From contig JAJFZO010000889.1 of assembly GCA_021397835.1 (NCBI GenBank), positions 4,836,001 to 4,900,000 of the forward strand: a stretch of DNA of 64,000 nt. Direction: 5' to 3'. Shown piece after piece: positions 12,108 through 22,429 of this stretch (positions within the stretch are counted from its first letter, which is position 1; each line of letters opens with the position of its first letter). The notes beneath the pieces were generated by a model that was given only the letters and a program-made list of their open reading frames with translations, made no database searches and was not told the DNA's origin. The DNA is from Moringa oleifera (Eukaryota > Streptophyta > Magnoliopsida > Brassicales > Moringaceae). Made by a program: the position numbers and the translations under genes.

Positions 12108-13876
12108 ATGACTGCAGGCGGGTCATCGGGAAGGATGCCTACGTGGAAGGAGAGGGAGAACAACAAGAGGAGAGAAAGGAGGAGGAGAGCCATAGCTGCA
12201 AAGATATATTCAGGTCTTAGAGCTCAAGGGAACTATAAGCTTCCCAAACATTGTGACAACAACGAGGTGTTGAAAGCTCTCTGCATGGAGGCCGGTTGGG
12301 TAGTTGAAGAAGATGGAACGACTTATCGCAAGGTTTGTTGTCATTCTCCGTTTCCTTTCTTGTTCCAGGAATGTTTCTTCCCCAGTTCGCTTTAAAATGA
12401 AACATAGAAACTTGTGGCTATATTTTATTTTTTGAGGATCGATTTTAAATTTCTGTGTTTGGAGGTTATTCCTGCGAGTTGCCTAACTGTTTCTTATTTT
12501 CATGGATCTACATACATGTCTTACTTTGTTTCTAGAAGTTTAGTCTGCGGATCTTGAGGGGTATTGTCTGGGTTGATCTTGGTCTTCTGGGTTCTCTTCT
12601 CTGTATACCTTGTCTTTCCGAAGGAGTCATGTCTGTCATGGTTCCAAATTGAATTTATTGGAATATGGAGTTGCGGATTTTTGTAACGCCCATGGTTTTA
12701 GCTTGGGGAATCACTGAATGAAAAGAATTTTTAGAACGGGATCCTCTGTTCTTGTTTGTTTCGCCAACCTGATTTCCATGGCAGATCTTCTGCTTTATTT
12801 CCCGCTTCAATGAGCCCAAAGCTCTCTTATTTTACATTTCTGATTTCAATTTTGTGATAGATTAGCTTAGTAACTCGTATCTTTGTGTCTCTGTGTGGTA
12901 GGACGGATGTTGTTTCTTTCCTTTGATTAGGATCTGAGTGCATTTTTGTTTATATTGATTTTTAAACTCATTAATTCTGATGAAATTAAGTTCTGCATCT
13001 TTTCTTCCCACCTCCTCTGTCTCTGCTGCCTTTTACTCAACTCTGTAAATGGAGAAAGCTTGACTCCAAAACCAATATATGCTGTTGCCTTGATCTATTG
13101 AACTTGCATTATGTTACTCATTTGTGGTAAAACCTCTCATTCAGGGATGCAGGCCACCCCCAACTGATATTGGAGGCACCCCAACAAACATAAGTGCATG
13201 CTCCTCTATTCAGCCTAGTCCACAATCCTCCTCTTTCCCCAGTCCTGTACCCTCCTACCATGCCAGTCCATCATCATCTTCATTCCCGAGTCCAACTCGT
13301 TTTGATGGAAACCCCTCAACTTACCTTCTGCCTTTTCTCCGTAACATTGCTTCCATCCCTACAAATCTCCCTCCTCTTAGAATATCCAATAGTGCTCCTG
13401 TAACCCCACCACTTTCTTCACCAACTTCTAGAGGTTCTAAGCCAAAACCTGACTGGGAGTCTCTGTCCAATGGCTCGCTAAACGCCTTACGCCATCCTCT
13501 TTTTGCTGTCTCTGCCCCATCAAGCCCTGCACGTCGTCACCATCTTACACCTGCCACAATTCCTGAATGTGATGAGTCTGATGCCTCCACTGTGGACTCT
13601 GGCAGATGGGTCAGTTTCCAAACAGTGGCAGCCCCAGCAGCAGCTGCTCCTCCTTCACCCACATTCAATCTTGTCAAACCAGTGGTTCAGCAGAGTTCTC
13701 TCCATGATGGTGTTGATGAGAATGGAAGCCTCCTCTGGGGAGTGACAGAGAGAACTCGAGGTCCTGAGTTTGAGTTTGAGAATGGCAGAGTGAAGCCATG
13801 GGAGGGCGAGAGAATTCATGAGATAGGTGTAGATGATCTGGAGCTTACCCTTGGGAGCGGCAAAACTCGTGGATAA
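12108..13876 (+). CDS. BEH2: BES1/BZR1-homolog transcription factor (BEH2-like)
   Basis: Brassinosteroid-response transcription factor acting in the nucleus downstream of BIN2-type GSK3 kinases. Two exons, 12108-12332 and 13145-13876, separated by an 812-bp intron, encode 318 aa. Exon 1 is the whole DNA-binding domain (residues about 9-90): [20 protein letters not shown], then [20 protein letters not shown] and [23 protein letters not shown], an atypical bHLH that binds BRRE and G-box sites. Exon 2 opens GCRPPP and is rich in Ser/Pro, with repeated S/T-x-x-x-S/T sites such as [14 protein letters not shown] that suit BIN2, and a 14-3-3-like [11 protein letters not shown]. The C-terminus carries the EAR repression motif LELTL in [12 protein letters not shown]. 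Gene order fits BEH2 (AT4G36780); BEH3/4 cannot be excluded from sequence alone. Leader and upstream DNA hold GA repeats and G-boxes. Confidence 0.95.
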
Positions 13877-16342
13877 CCAGCCACTGAGCTTCTCCTGAGG
13901 ATGTTAATGGAGGAGGTCGAAAGCTTCCCATACACAGATTTCATTATACATTCTCAATGGTGTTTGGTTACTTTGGCAGCATGTGGGCATCTCCTGTGAC
14001 TTTTGCAGCTGGGCAGCCTTGAATTCCTATTTGCTGCATCCTATCTTTCATATGTACAGTTTTTGGTTTCAAAGTTCAAGGTACTGGATCCGATTGCAGA
14101 TAAACTCCTTGTCAGGCAGACTTGACTGGAAGAACCTGATTTGATGAGTCTTGAAGCAGTGGAAAAGAATAGATGAAGTGATCTGGGAGGTTTACATCAG
14201 ACTCTTTTCCTTTTGGTAGTTTACGCTTAAACTTTCCTTTTGATGTACTTCATCCATCATAGGGTTCTGTTTTCATTTTCATTGAGAAAGTCTCCTATTC
14301 TTCAAATAGAGCAATTTGTGTTGAATCAAGGGATCTAAGTATGTTAAGCATTTTCTTGAGCAAAACAAATCCTTCTTCTGTAAATTTTCCTGACGGAACT
14401 TGTGCTGGCAATGGAATAGATCAATTCACATTACTTGAATGCATTGTAATTCCACTAGATGATGCCCATTTTGTCCATTTGGGTTCAGATTGGCTTTTCT
14501 GCAGCAGATGGAATCAGGTAAGATAAAAAGAAGAGTGCAGAGGGACAAGGGAGTTACTGAACTGAAATTTGAAAGCCATCTTCTGAGGCAGGAAGTATGG
14601 CCTGCTTCCGGCTGGGCACATGGTGCACTGAATCAGGGTCAGGGAGGGCCCTTGCCATGTGATTTGTGTCCTATAGGCGCATGTGAGCTATGCCACCCTT
14701 GATGTTGGAATGTACCAACAACTTGCTTTTCCAATAATTTGTGGGCCTGCCTTCATCAAAAAGCCACCCACCTCCACTACTTCTTGTCTAATATTCTATT
14801 TGATCTACCTTCAATTTACCAGTGGGGTACTGGAATTATGAAGATTACACTCCAAAAAAAAAAAAGGTTCACTTGTAGAAAAATGTTTGCGACATCAGTC
14901 CTATGATAATAAATCTGAGGGAGAAAATTTATTGCTTTTTCTCAAAGTTTGGGTACGAGGATTTCTAGCTGGGTTGAACTAAACTGGGCTACCAAATTGA
15001 GATTGAATAACCCATCTGCTATTGAGCCTTAGTAGTCCAGGCATCGGCCGCACAGGTAAAGGGCAGAAGGCCCCAAAGCTTTTGTATGAGCGCAATTCTT
15101 ATGATAATGGGCCTACAGACGGAGATTTGGGATTTTTTTTTTGCAAGTTTAAGTAATTTTCTAATTAAATAGTCATCTTTATCATTTTTTGAAATTATTA
15201 ATATTCTAAACTTATTTAATTATATTTACCATTTTAAAAACATAAATAATAAAAAATTATATTTTTAAATATAAAATTTATGTGAAAAATTAACTCACCA
15301 TATAGATCATCAATTTTCTTCTTTCTTTACTCTTGGCCCAATAACATCATTTGATTTTAATTAAAGAAGGAAAAAATATCATTAATTCCCTCTTTCTTAG
15401 GGTATGTTTGATTCATAAAATGAAATAAAAAGGAAATGAAATAGATATTCTTTGAGAATAAAAAATGGTTCATTGGAATAAAAAAAAATAAAAATTAACT
15501 TTCATATGTTTGGTTTATGTGAGGGCAAAAAGTAGTTAGAATAAGTGTAAAAGAATAGTACACATTTAACTAAATTAATTATAAATTAAATATTAATTTT
15601 TAATTAAAATTTTTAATTATATAATATTTTATTAATTGTTTTATATTAATATTAATATTTATTAAAAATAAATGTTAATATTATTATATTTTAATAATAT
15701 TTTATGCTTTCTCTCCTTTTTTAGATTTAAAAAATATAAAAAAAGAAAGATAAAATTATTATATATATATATAGTAGCAATTTAACAGATTATTTAAAGG
15801 TATAAAAAATTATAATTAATTTTTATTTTTATGAAATAGTTATTTTGAAGATTTATGTCAAAATTGTTATTTGAAATTTACAAAAAATAAAGTACTTAAA
15901 AAATTAAATTTTTAATAAAAATAAATTAAATATTAAAAATAGTTTTATTTAAAATAAAAAATTATATTCTTATTTCCCTCTGATTACCGCCGTTGGGTGA
16001 AGGTTTGAATGGGGGTTGGATCATTCAACTCAATCATGTACCACGTTTCTTTTTTTTGGGCTTTTTTTTTTTGTTTTTGTTTCCCTTCATTGCCAAGTAG
16101 GGACAGATCAGTGGCGCCTGAAGAGGATCCAAATCTGGCCTTCCCATATCTCAGTTACTAATTTTATATGAGTAATTAAAGTGAACTTTATATCATCAAC
16201 GTGCCACACATTTTTTAATTACTTAATAATGAAAACAAAAATTGTTTCCAGTTATCGTCTACCAGTCCGGCGGGTGAAACGGGAGTTGAATCTCAATGTT
16301 CCAACTACTTTTCAAACTTGTCATATATTAATTTGTTCGTCG
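13877..16342. other. Intergenic region between the BES1-type gene and UGT1
   Basis: No gene seen. The first 450-800 bp probably contain the BES1-type 3' UTR. The part from about 15130 to 15970 is very AT-rich with no coding signal. ATG and non-ATG ORFs near 14341-14702 are low-complexity and match no family I recognise. Confidence 0.6.
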
Positions 16343-16384
16343 ATGGCCACTTGTTCATGCCACTCTTGCTCGTCAGCTCTTTGA
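16343..16384 (+). promoter_or_regulatory. Upstream ORF overlapping the UGT1 start codon
   Basis: A 13-codon ORF (ATG at 16343, peptide MATCSCHSCSSAL) ends in TGA at 16382-16384. The stop shares its last base with the UGT1 ATG in the arrangement TGATG. This layout can allow termination-reinitiation or reduce main-ORF translation, if the transcript starts upstream of 16343. Translation of the uORF is not shown by the sequence. Confidence 0.45.
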
Positions 16385-17844
16385 TGGAGGTCCCCAAGTC
16401 AAAGTATCATGCAGTACTGTTCCCCTGCCCAGGCATCGGCCACCTTATCCCGTTCCTTGAGCTCGGTAAGCGCCTTGTCTTGCTTCACAACTTCGATGTC
16501 ACCTTTTTCGTTATTGCGTCTCAGTCGTCCGCAGCAGAATCGGAGATCATCAAGTCGGCGATGAGCTTGGGAACATGTGATGTCGTGGAGCTTCCTGCAC
16601 CAGACATCTCTGCCCTCGTAGACGCTGATGCTACTGTGGGTCTGCTGCTTGCTTTGAAGATGCGTGAAATCAAGGCAACTTTCCGGTCTGCAATTTCTGC
16701 TTTCAAGTCTTCTCCGACTGTGCTCATCGTTGACCCATTCGGAACCGACTTTTTTGCCATTGCCGATGAACTTGGAATCCTGAAATACGTATACATCGCC
16801 TCGCATGCATGGTTTCTTGCCCTCTCTCTTTACGCTCCGACTTTAGATAAGCTGGTGGAAGGAGAATATGTTGATCAGAAGGAGCCGCTTCAAATCCCGG
16901 GTTGCCGGCCCGTTCGACCGGAGGACGTGTTCGAACCAATGTGGTATCGTACACATCGACAGTATCTCGATTACATACGCAATGCTGAAGAGATAACAAA
17001 GGGTGACGCAATTTTGGTGAACACTTGGGAGGAGCTGGAGGCCACCACGCTGGCAGCTCTGGGAGGTGATGCACTCTTGGGTCGGATCGCGAAGGTACCC
17101 GTTTATGCAGTCGGGCCGATGATAAGATCCGTGGGACCGTCCGCTGCAAAGAAAAACGAGTTACTCGATTGGCTCGACAAGCAACCCAGCGAGTCTGTGC
17201 TTTATGTATCGTTCGGAAGCGGAGGGACACTGTCGCTGGAGCAGATGACGGAGGTGGCTTGGGGCTTGGAGCAGAGTGGACAGAGGTTTATTTGGGTGGT
17301 TCGCCCACCCAACTCAAAAAGCAGCGATGGGTCTTTTTTCAACGTCGGGAAGGGCGGCGACGACGTCTCAAGCTACTTACCGGAGGGTTTCTCCATTCGG
17401 ACACGTGGGTTTGGGATTCTGGTCGAGCAGTGGGCTAGCCAAGTGGACATCTTGAGCCACCCGTCGGTCGGAGGATTTTTAACGCACTGCGGGTGGAATT
17501 CAGCCTTGGAGAGTATGGCAACCGGAGTGCCGATGATTGCTTGGCCATTGTACGCAGAGCAAATGATGAATGCCACGATGCTGGCGGAGGAGATCGGAGT
17601 GGCGGTCCGGTCTAAGATTCTGCCGTCAACAGGAATAATAGGGAGGGAGGAGATAAAAACGATGGTAAGGAAGATCATGGTGGAGGAAGGAGGGCATGCC
17701 GTAAGGGCCAAAGCCAAGGAGCTGAAACACAGTGCAGAGAAAGCTTGGAGCAAGGGCGGTTCCTCTTACATGGCACTATCTCGATTGGCAGATCACTGTG
17801 AGACGACCATGAAATTAAGGAAACAGCACCACCTGATGAACTAG
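16384..17844 (+). CDS. Family-1 UDP-glycosyltransferase (UGT72-like), copy 1
   Basis: Cytosolic enzyme that moves sugar, probably glucose from UDP-glucose, onto a small phenolic acceptor. Single exon, 486 aa, typical length. Start chosen at 16384 (MEVPKSKYHAVLFPCPG); an in-frame ATG at 16357 would add nine residues. The catalytic base is His20 in GIGHLIP and the charge-relay Asp is Asp117 in LIVDPFGTDF. The acceptor region contains LVNTWEELEATTL, then YVSFGSGGTLSLEQM and FIWVVRPP. The 44-residue PSPG box spans residues 350-393, includes FLTHCGWNSALES and ends in Gln393, the usual glucose-type residue. Its start reads WASQ where WAPQ is usual. It is closest by eye to anthocyanidin-3-O-glucosyltransferase-5-like/UGT72 enzymes, and the locus matches AT4G36770/AT5G66690 (UGT72E2). 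Acceptor cannot be deduced. It heads a same-strand tandem array of three. Confidence 0.93.
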   Translation: MEVPKSKYHAVLFPCPGIGHLIPFLELGKRLVLLHNFDVTFFVIASQSSAAESEIIKSAMSLGTCDVVELPAPDISALVDADATVGLLLALKMREIKATFRSAISAFKSSPTVLIVDPFGTDFFAIADELGILKYVYIASHAWFLALSLYAPTLDKLVEGEYVDQKEPLQIPGCRPVRPEDVFEPMWYRTHRQYLDYIRNAEEITKGDAILVNTWEELEATTLAALGGDALLGRIAKVPVYAVGPMIRSVGPSAAKKNELLDWLDKQPSESVLYVSFGSGGTLSLEQMTEVAWGLEQSGQRFIWVVRPPNSKSSDGSFFNVGKGGDDVSSYLPEGFSIRTRGFGILVEQWASQVDILSHPSVGGFLTHCGWNSALESMATGVPMIAWPLYAEQMMNATMLAEEIGVAVRSKILPSTGIIGREEIKTMVRKIMVEEGGHAVRAKAKELKHSAEKAWSKGGSSYMALSRLADHCETTMKLRKQHHLMN

Positions 17845-18109
17845 AGATTTATGTAAATCAATAACTGAGTGTTCTGCTTTGTGTTTACTGCATATTTTCG
17901 TTTCCGTTGTATGTAACTAGCCCTGTCTCAATAATCTCCTATGTTAGCTTCCCTGAGCAAGGAAGAAAAAGGAGTCTCCTCCTCTTATTTATGTTTGAAT
18001 GTTATTTTTTTCTTTAAAAAAATTGTGTGATTTACTATATTCATGTAAAATAAATAAAATAAATATATTTTTAACTGCAAATTTTATTAAGTTATTAATA
18101 TCATTATTT

Positions 18110-18114
<5 letters not shown>

Positions 18115-18144
<30 letters not shown>
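18115..18144. repeat. AT microsatellite
   Basis: Fifteen AT units downstream of UGT1, in the UGT1-UGT2 spacer. Confidence 0.9.
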
Positions 18145-18147
<3 letters not shown>

Positions 18148-18308
18148 TCTGATAAGAGGCACTAAACCACCTGCTTGACTATCAGGACATGGATTTTGTC
18201 GTTCTTACTTGGAAGTAGAAATTTTAATGATGAGACAAAAAGAAAAAGAAAATCCCTGGCTGGTTGGCCCAGGCATCAACAACCAAGTGCGAAGTCTAGT
18301 CTGCATTA

Positions 18309-18340
18309 ATTGAAAGGGCCCACGCGCTGGCCCTTTCAAT
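18309..18340. repeat. Perfect 12-bp inverted repeat with GC-rich loop
   Basis: Left arm ATTGAAAGGGCC (18309-18320), loop CACGCGCT (18321-18328), right arm GGCCCTTTCAAT (18329-18340). The arms pair without mismatch. The arm-loop junction contains GGGCCCAC, which resembles a TCP-factor site. It stands out in AT-rich surroundings, about 1.2 kb upstream of the UGT2 ATG. Confidence 0.9.
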
Positions 18341-19550
18341 CAATGTTCCCCACTTCCTGGTGCTTCCGTGACGCTGACTCTTAGAGGACGAGAAATTAGA
18401 TTTAGCCATTAAAATTATTAAGAATTTTTGGTATCCTTGGATTTTGTTTTGAATAGAGTTCATATAAAATATTAAATTTTATTTAAATAAATGTTAATTT
18501 ATCATTTCAAAATTAAATTAAATTTTATCAAAAATTTTAAAATTTAAAATCATTTGAATTTAAAGTTTTTTACAGTAAATTTTAATTTAACATTTATTAG
18601 ATATGTAAATAAATATTTAAATTTATTATTTTAAAAAATTTAAAATTATTATATAATTAAATTTTTAAATAATTAATTAGTAAAAAATTATTCAAATTTA
18701 AGAAATAAATTCAAAATAAAATTTAGAATTTACATGAATCAATTTTTTAAGTATTCAATAATAAATTATTTTTGAATTATTTTATAATAGTTTCTGTGAT
18801 GTTTACTTCTTTGTTTTTCATAAAAACTAATTTTTTTGAAATTCATATATAACATATATTTAAAGTGATTTTTTTAAAAAAAATCATATTAATTAGATCG
18901 TTGAAAAATAAAATAGAGTGCAAATCGATTCTAATTAATTTTGGCATCTATCGTTTTAGTGAGTACCAATTGGGCGCAATTATTTTTTGCCTACCATGTA
19001 ACATTATTGAACACATATTTCATTAAACCATGTTACATTTAGGCCTGCTCGGTATTGTAATTAGATGTGTATCAGGCCAGACATTATTATATCAAAATTA
19101 ATTAGAGAAAATACTTTGCAATTAAGGATTAGATTCTGATTGATTGAGAGGAAACTCATCAAAGAAAATTGTTCCTTACCTTATTTTTTGCTATATTAAT
19201 TTACCACGTGGAAGGGAGACTAACTGATTTAATTAAAGGAAATATTTAACTTGGGTAATTTTTAGTGCTTAATTTGTTAATTAATTATATTGACTAGATT
19301 ATATGGCAAGTTTTGGTTTCCCTTTTTTGTAATTAATGCAATTTATGCCATATATATATATACATATCTATTAATTAGCAAAATTAAAATTGGCGGTTGG
19401 CATTTAAGGCAATAAATCTCCATTAAATATAGAAGAAAATCTGGAATATATATGGCAATGCTATGACTGTGACTGTAAGCAACGATTCCATTGCAGAGTA
19501 AAGAGAAAGGTCCAGTCAAATATCAATTGGCTCTTTCAAAACTTGCTGCT

Positions 19551-20981
19551 ATGCAAAATATTAAGCCACACGCTGCGCTGCTGGTTAGCCCCGGCATGGG
19601 GCACCTCATCCCTGTCCTTGAGCTTGCCAAAACCCTAGGGGACCACCATGGCTGGCAAGTCACAATCTTCGCCGTGCCCATTGATCAAGCTTCTGCTGCA
19701 CAAGCCCAACTCCTCCAATCACCAAATCCTGATCTACTCAACATCGTCGTGCTCCCCACAGTCGAAACACGAGTTGATCCGTCTGCACCTTTAGTGACAA
19801 ATCTCAGCGTTCAAACGCGCGAGTCCTTGCCGTTTTTACGAAATGTGATTTCTGGAATGAAGGTTAGACCGGCCATGCTTGTGGTCGACTTGTTCGGAGC
19901 TGAAGCTTTCGCGATAGCTGATGAGTTCGAGATGTTGAAGTTCGTCTTCAATACTTCCACTGCATGGTTTCTCGCAGTCGTCCTTTACGCGCCCACTCTC
20001 GAAAGGGAAGTCATCGACGAGCATGTTCATCACAAAAAGGCACTGAAGCTTCCAGGCTGCAAACCACTTCGGTTCGAGGATACACTCGAAGCCTTTATAC
20101 TCATTGCTGCCGGTGATTGGGTTCCAAATCTGGGTTCTGAGATACTAAAGGCTGATGGCATTTTGGTGAATACGTGGGACGAACTCGAGCCGACGACACT
20201 TAAAACCTTGGGTGATAACAGCCAGTTTTGGTCAGGTCGGGTGGCGACGGTACCGGTTTATCCTGTTGGACCTTTGGTAAGACGGGTCGGATCCTTGGTT
20301 GAGGGCAGTCATGTTATGAGTTGGCTGGACAAGCAACCGGCGGAGTCGGTGATATATCTCTCTTTTGGGAGCGGCGGGACGCTGTCCGCCGATCAAATGA
20401 GAGAGCTGGCTTCCGGGCTGGAGCTGAGCCAGCAGAGATTTATTTGGGTTGTACGCCGTCCAGTTGATAACAATGCATCCGGGTCTTACTTCACCGTTGA
20501 TCATGCCAGTCCCGATGGCACCTCGGATTACTTACCGGATGGCTTTTTCACTAGGACCCACGAGGTGGGTCCTGTGGTTCCCATGTGGGCCCCTCAGGCA
20601 GATATCCTGGCCCATCCATCAGTGGGTGCATTTTTATCACATTGCGGGTGGAATTCCGCCCTAGAGAGTATAGTCAATGGGGTTCCCATGGTTGCATGGC
20701 CTCTGTATGCTGAGCAGAAAATGAACGCCGCAATGCTAACCGAGGACCTCTGCGTCGCCGTCAGGCCAAAAGTGTCTCCATCAGAAGAACTGGTGCTGAG
20801 AGAGGAGATCAAGACGCTGGTGAAGACGATCATGGTGGATGAAGAAGGGCAGCGAATGAAGGAAAGAGCGAAAGAACTAAAGCACAGCGCCGAAGTGGCC
20901 ATGAGCGACAGTGGTTCCTCGTTTAAGTCACTGAGCCGCCTAACCAGAGCTTGTCGGAGAAGGATGCAATATCTCAAGTGA
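19551..20981 (+). CDS. Family-1 UDP-glycosyltransferase (UGT72-like), copy 2
   Basis: Intact tandem paralog of UGT1, single exon, 476 aa. Start at 19551 gives MQNIKPHAALLVSPGMGHLI, the normal N-terminus for this group; the frame stays open upstream to a TTG at 19491 but without an ATG. His18 (GMGHLIP) is the catalytic base and Asp113 (MLVVDLFGAEAF) its partner. Other family blocks are STAWFLAVVLYAPTL, ILVNTWDELEPTTL, YLSFGSGGTLSADQM and FIWVVRRP. The PSPG box runs from Trp346 to Gln389 with [20 protein letters not shown], then GWNSALES, ending WPLYAEQ. The product should be a soluble glucosyltransferase for phenolic, lignan/monolignol or flavonoid aglycones. It resembles proteins named anthocyanidin 3-O-glucosyltransferase 5, but that name comes from similarity and not from proof of acceptor. 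It is more similar by eye to the decayed third copy than to UGT1. Confidence 0.94.
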   Translation: MQNIKPHAALLVSPGMGHLIPVLELAKTLGDHHGWQVTIFAVPIDQASAAQAQLLQSPNPDLLNIVVLPTVETRVDPSAPLVTNLSVQTRESLPFLRNVISGMKVRPAMLVVDLFGAEAFAIADEFEMLKFVFNTSTAWFLAVVLYAPTLEREVIDEHVHHKKALKLPGCKPLRFEDTLEAFILIAAGDWVPNLGSEILKADGILVNTWDELEPTTLKTLGDNSQFWSGRVATVPVYPVGPLVRRVGSLVEGSHVMSWLDKQPAESVIYLSFGSGGTLSADQMRELASGLELSQQRFIWVVRRPVDNNASGSYFTVDHASPDGTSDYLPDGFFTRTHEVGPVVPMWAPQADILAHPSVGAFLSHCGWNSALESIVNGVPMVAWPLYAEQKMNAAMLTEDLCVAVRPKVSPSEELVLREEIKTLVKTIMVDEEGQRMKERAKELKHSAEVAMSDSGSSFKSLSRLTRACRRRMQYLK

Positions 20982-22429
20982 AATCGAACAGTGCCTAATT
21001 AGTTTTGGGCCCTCCATGAGGTAGAAGACAATGATATCTAACCTACAGCATTGCCTTCCTTCTGTATGCACATGGGGTTCTGTTGCTTCTTTCTTGTGGT
21101 TGTACCTTTTGGTGTCATGGTTTTGCTTCTATAATTTAGGGCAACAGCCGCAGTGTTTGGTATTTAGAAAGGATCCATTTTCTGCTCATTATCCAGTCTC
21201 TTTTTCATAAATTGCATTTTATTTTTTATTTATAGTTTAATATCGGTTTATATTACTAGTGTTTATATACTCTTACATCTCATTTTTTTTTATATCGAGT
21301 ACATATAATATAAACGTCAAAATATCTTTAAATTATGAGATGTTATTGTTTAAACTTCAATTAACCAAAATTGTATAATCACACACAAAATAAATATTAC
21401 TTTGTAAAAAGAAAAATCTTTTCAAAATGCATTACTTTTGAAGTGATTAAATACCTACTACTGAGAACCAATTTTTAAATCACAAAAATACGTTTAAGGC
21501 CCATCTAAAATTATCCATTATAGGGTAGAAAAACAAGTTAGCTCATCCTTTGAAAAAAAATTAAAGAGGGTTGATCAGCAGGAGAGAAAACCTATAATGA
21601 GATTAAGTTGACCTTAACGTCATTCAATTATCATGATGCTCTTAGACCAAATTATATAAAGAAGGAATCCAAATCAATCTTAGACACGACTATTGTTTCT
21701 GTTTTGAGGCTTTGGGCATCAAAAATTATATCGATCATTTAATTGACAACAACCTTTTCCTTAATTATATATTACTTTTTTGCAAATTCCCATCAACATA
21801 ATCACAACCCAAAACAGTAACTCATTACGTATATCTATCACAGCCTTACAACTATTCTTGGGTAGCATCAACCTTAAAAAGCGATGAGAGGGAAGGGTTC
21901 AATGTAGCGTAAAGGATATGCAACAGAAGCAAGCGGGCTCAGAGAAGTATAATTTACAGGCCAACCACCTGTCAGGTGGGGAAAAAGATTAGTTAAGGTG
22001 GCGCTGTAGAAGCCCTCCAGCAAGGCTATAAGGTGGCAGCCTCTTGCTGAGAGTGATGACGTACAAAACTCCCACTGCATCGACATGCACTTCGCAAGGT
22101 CGACACTGCTTCCCCCCGAGAAACTTTCTTACAAAGAATGACGACTTACAAAATCAGGTAGAGATTATGCGACATATTGTCTGTTTATCTACTATATATC
22201 CATGCCTTCTACCCTGACAAGTTTACAACGTGTCAACTTTTGGGCAACAGAGCTTGCTGAACGAGAAAGAACAACATGCATGCACTGCTTCATGTACGTG
22301 TATTAATAGTGTAACAATTTGGCTTTTATAAATACTATACATGGTGTTGAGACTAACAAAAGATAATCTTATTTACCTTTTCAGATCATGATGACCCTAC
22401 TAGCCGAAGCTGCTGAGGAAATCAATCAG
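20982..22429. other. Spacer between UGT2 and the UGT pseudogene
   Basis: UGT2 3' UTR followed by AT-rich DNA. A TATAAATA at 22327-22334 lies about 60 bp before an ATG at 22387-22392 and may be the remnant promoter of the third UGT. A 70-codon minus-strand ORF at 21874-22086 sits in locally GC-richer DNA but matches nothing I recognise. Confidence 0.55.

Larger units (their letters stand above)
17845..19550. other. Spacer between UGT1 and UGT2
   Basis: UGT1 3' UTR, then an AT microsatellite (18115-18144), a GC-rich perfect inverted repeat (18309-18340) and a long AT-rich stretch (18400-19480) that includes the UGT2 promoter. No ORF with family features was seen. Confidence 0.6.

Noticed and set aside
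15405..15550. GGGTATGTTTGATTC and TATGTTTGGTTTATGTG words suggesting a MITE end
   Set aside because: No matching inverted end or target-site duplication was found in the neighbouring AT-rich DNA.
16724..17230. 168-codon minus-strand ORF inside UGT1, and other antisense ORFs at 16399-16806 and 17373-17753
   Set aside because: They mirror the GC-rich coding strand of a well-supported UGT and lack motifs.
21874..22086. 70-codon minus-strand ORF in a GC-richer patch between UGT2 and the pseudogene
   Set aside because: No recognised family; may be a remnant of some gene or element, but I cannot identify it.
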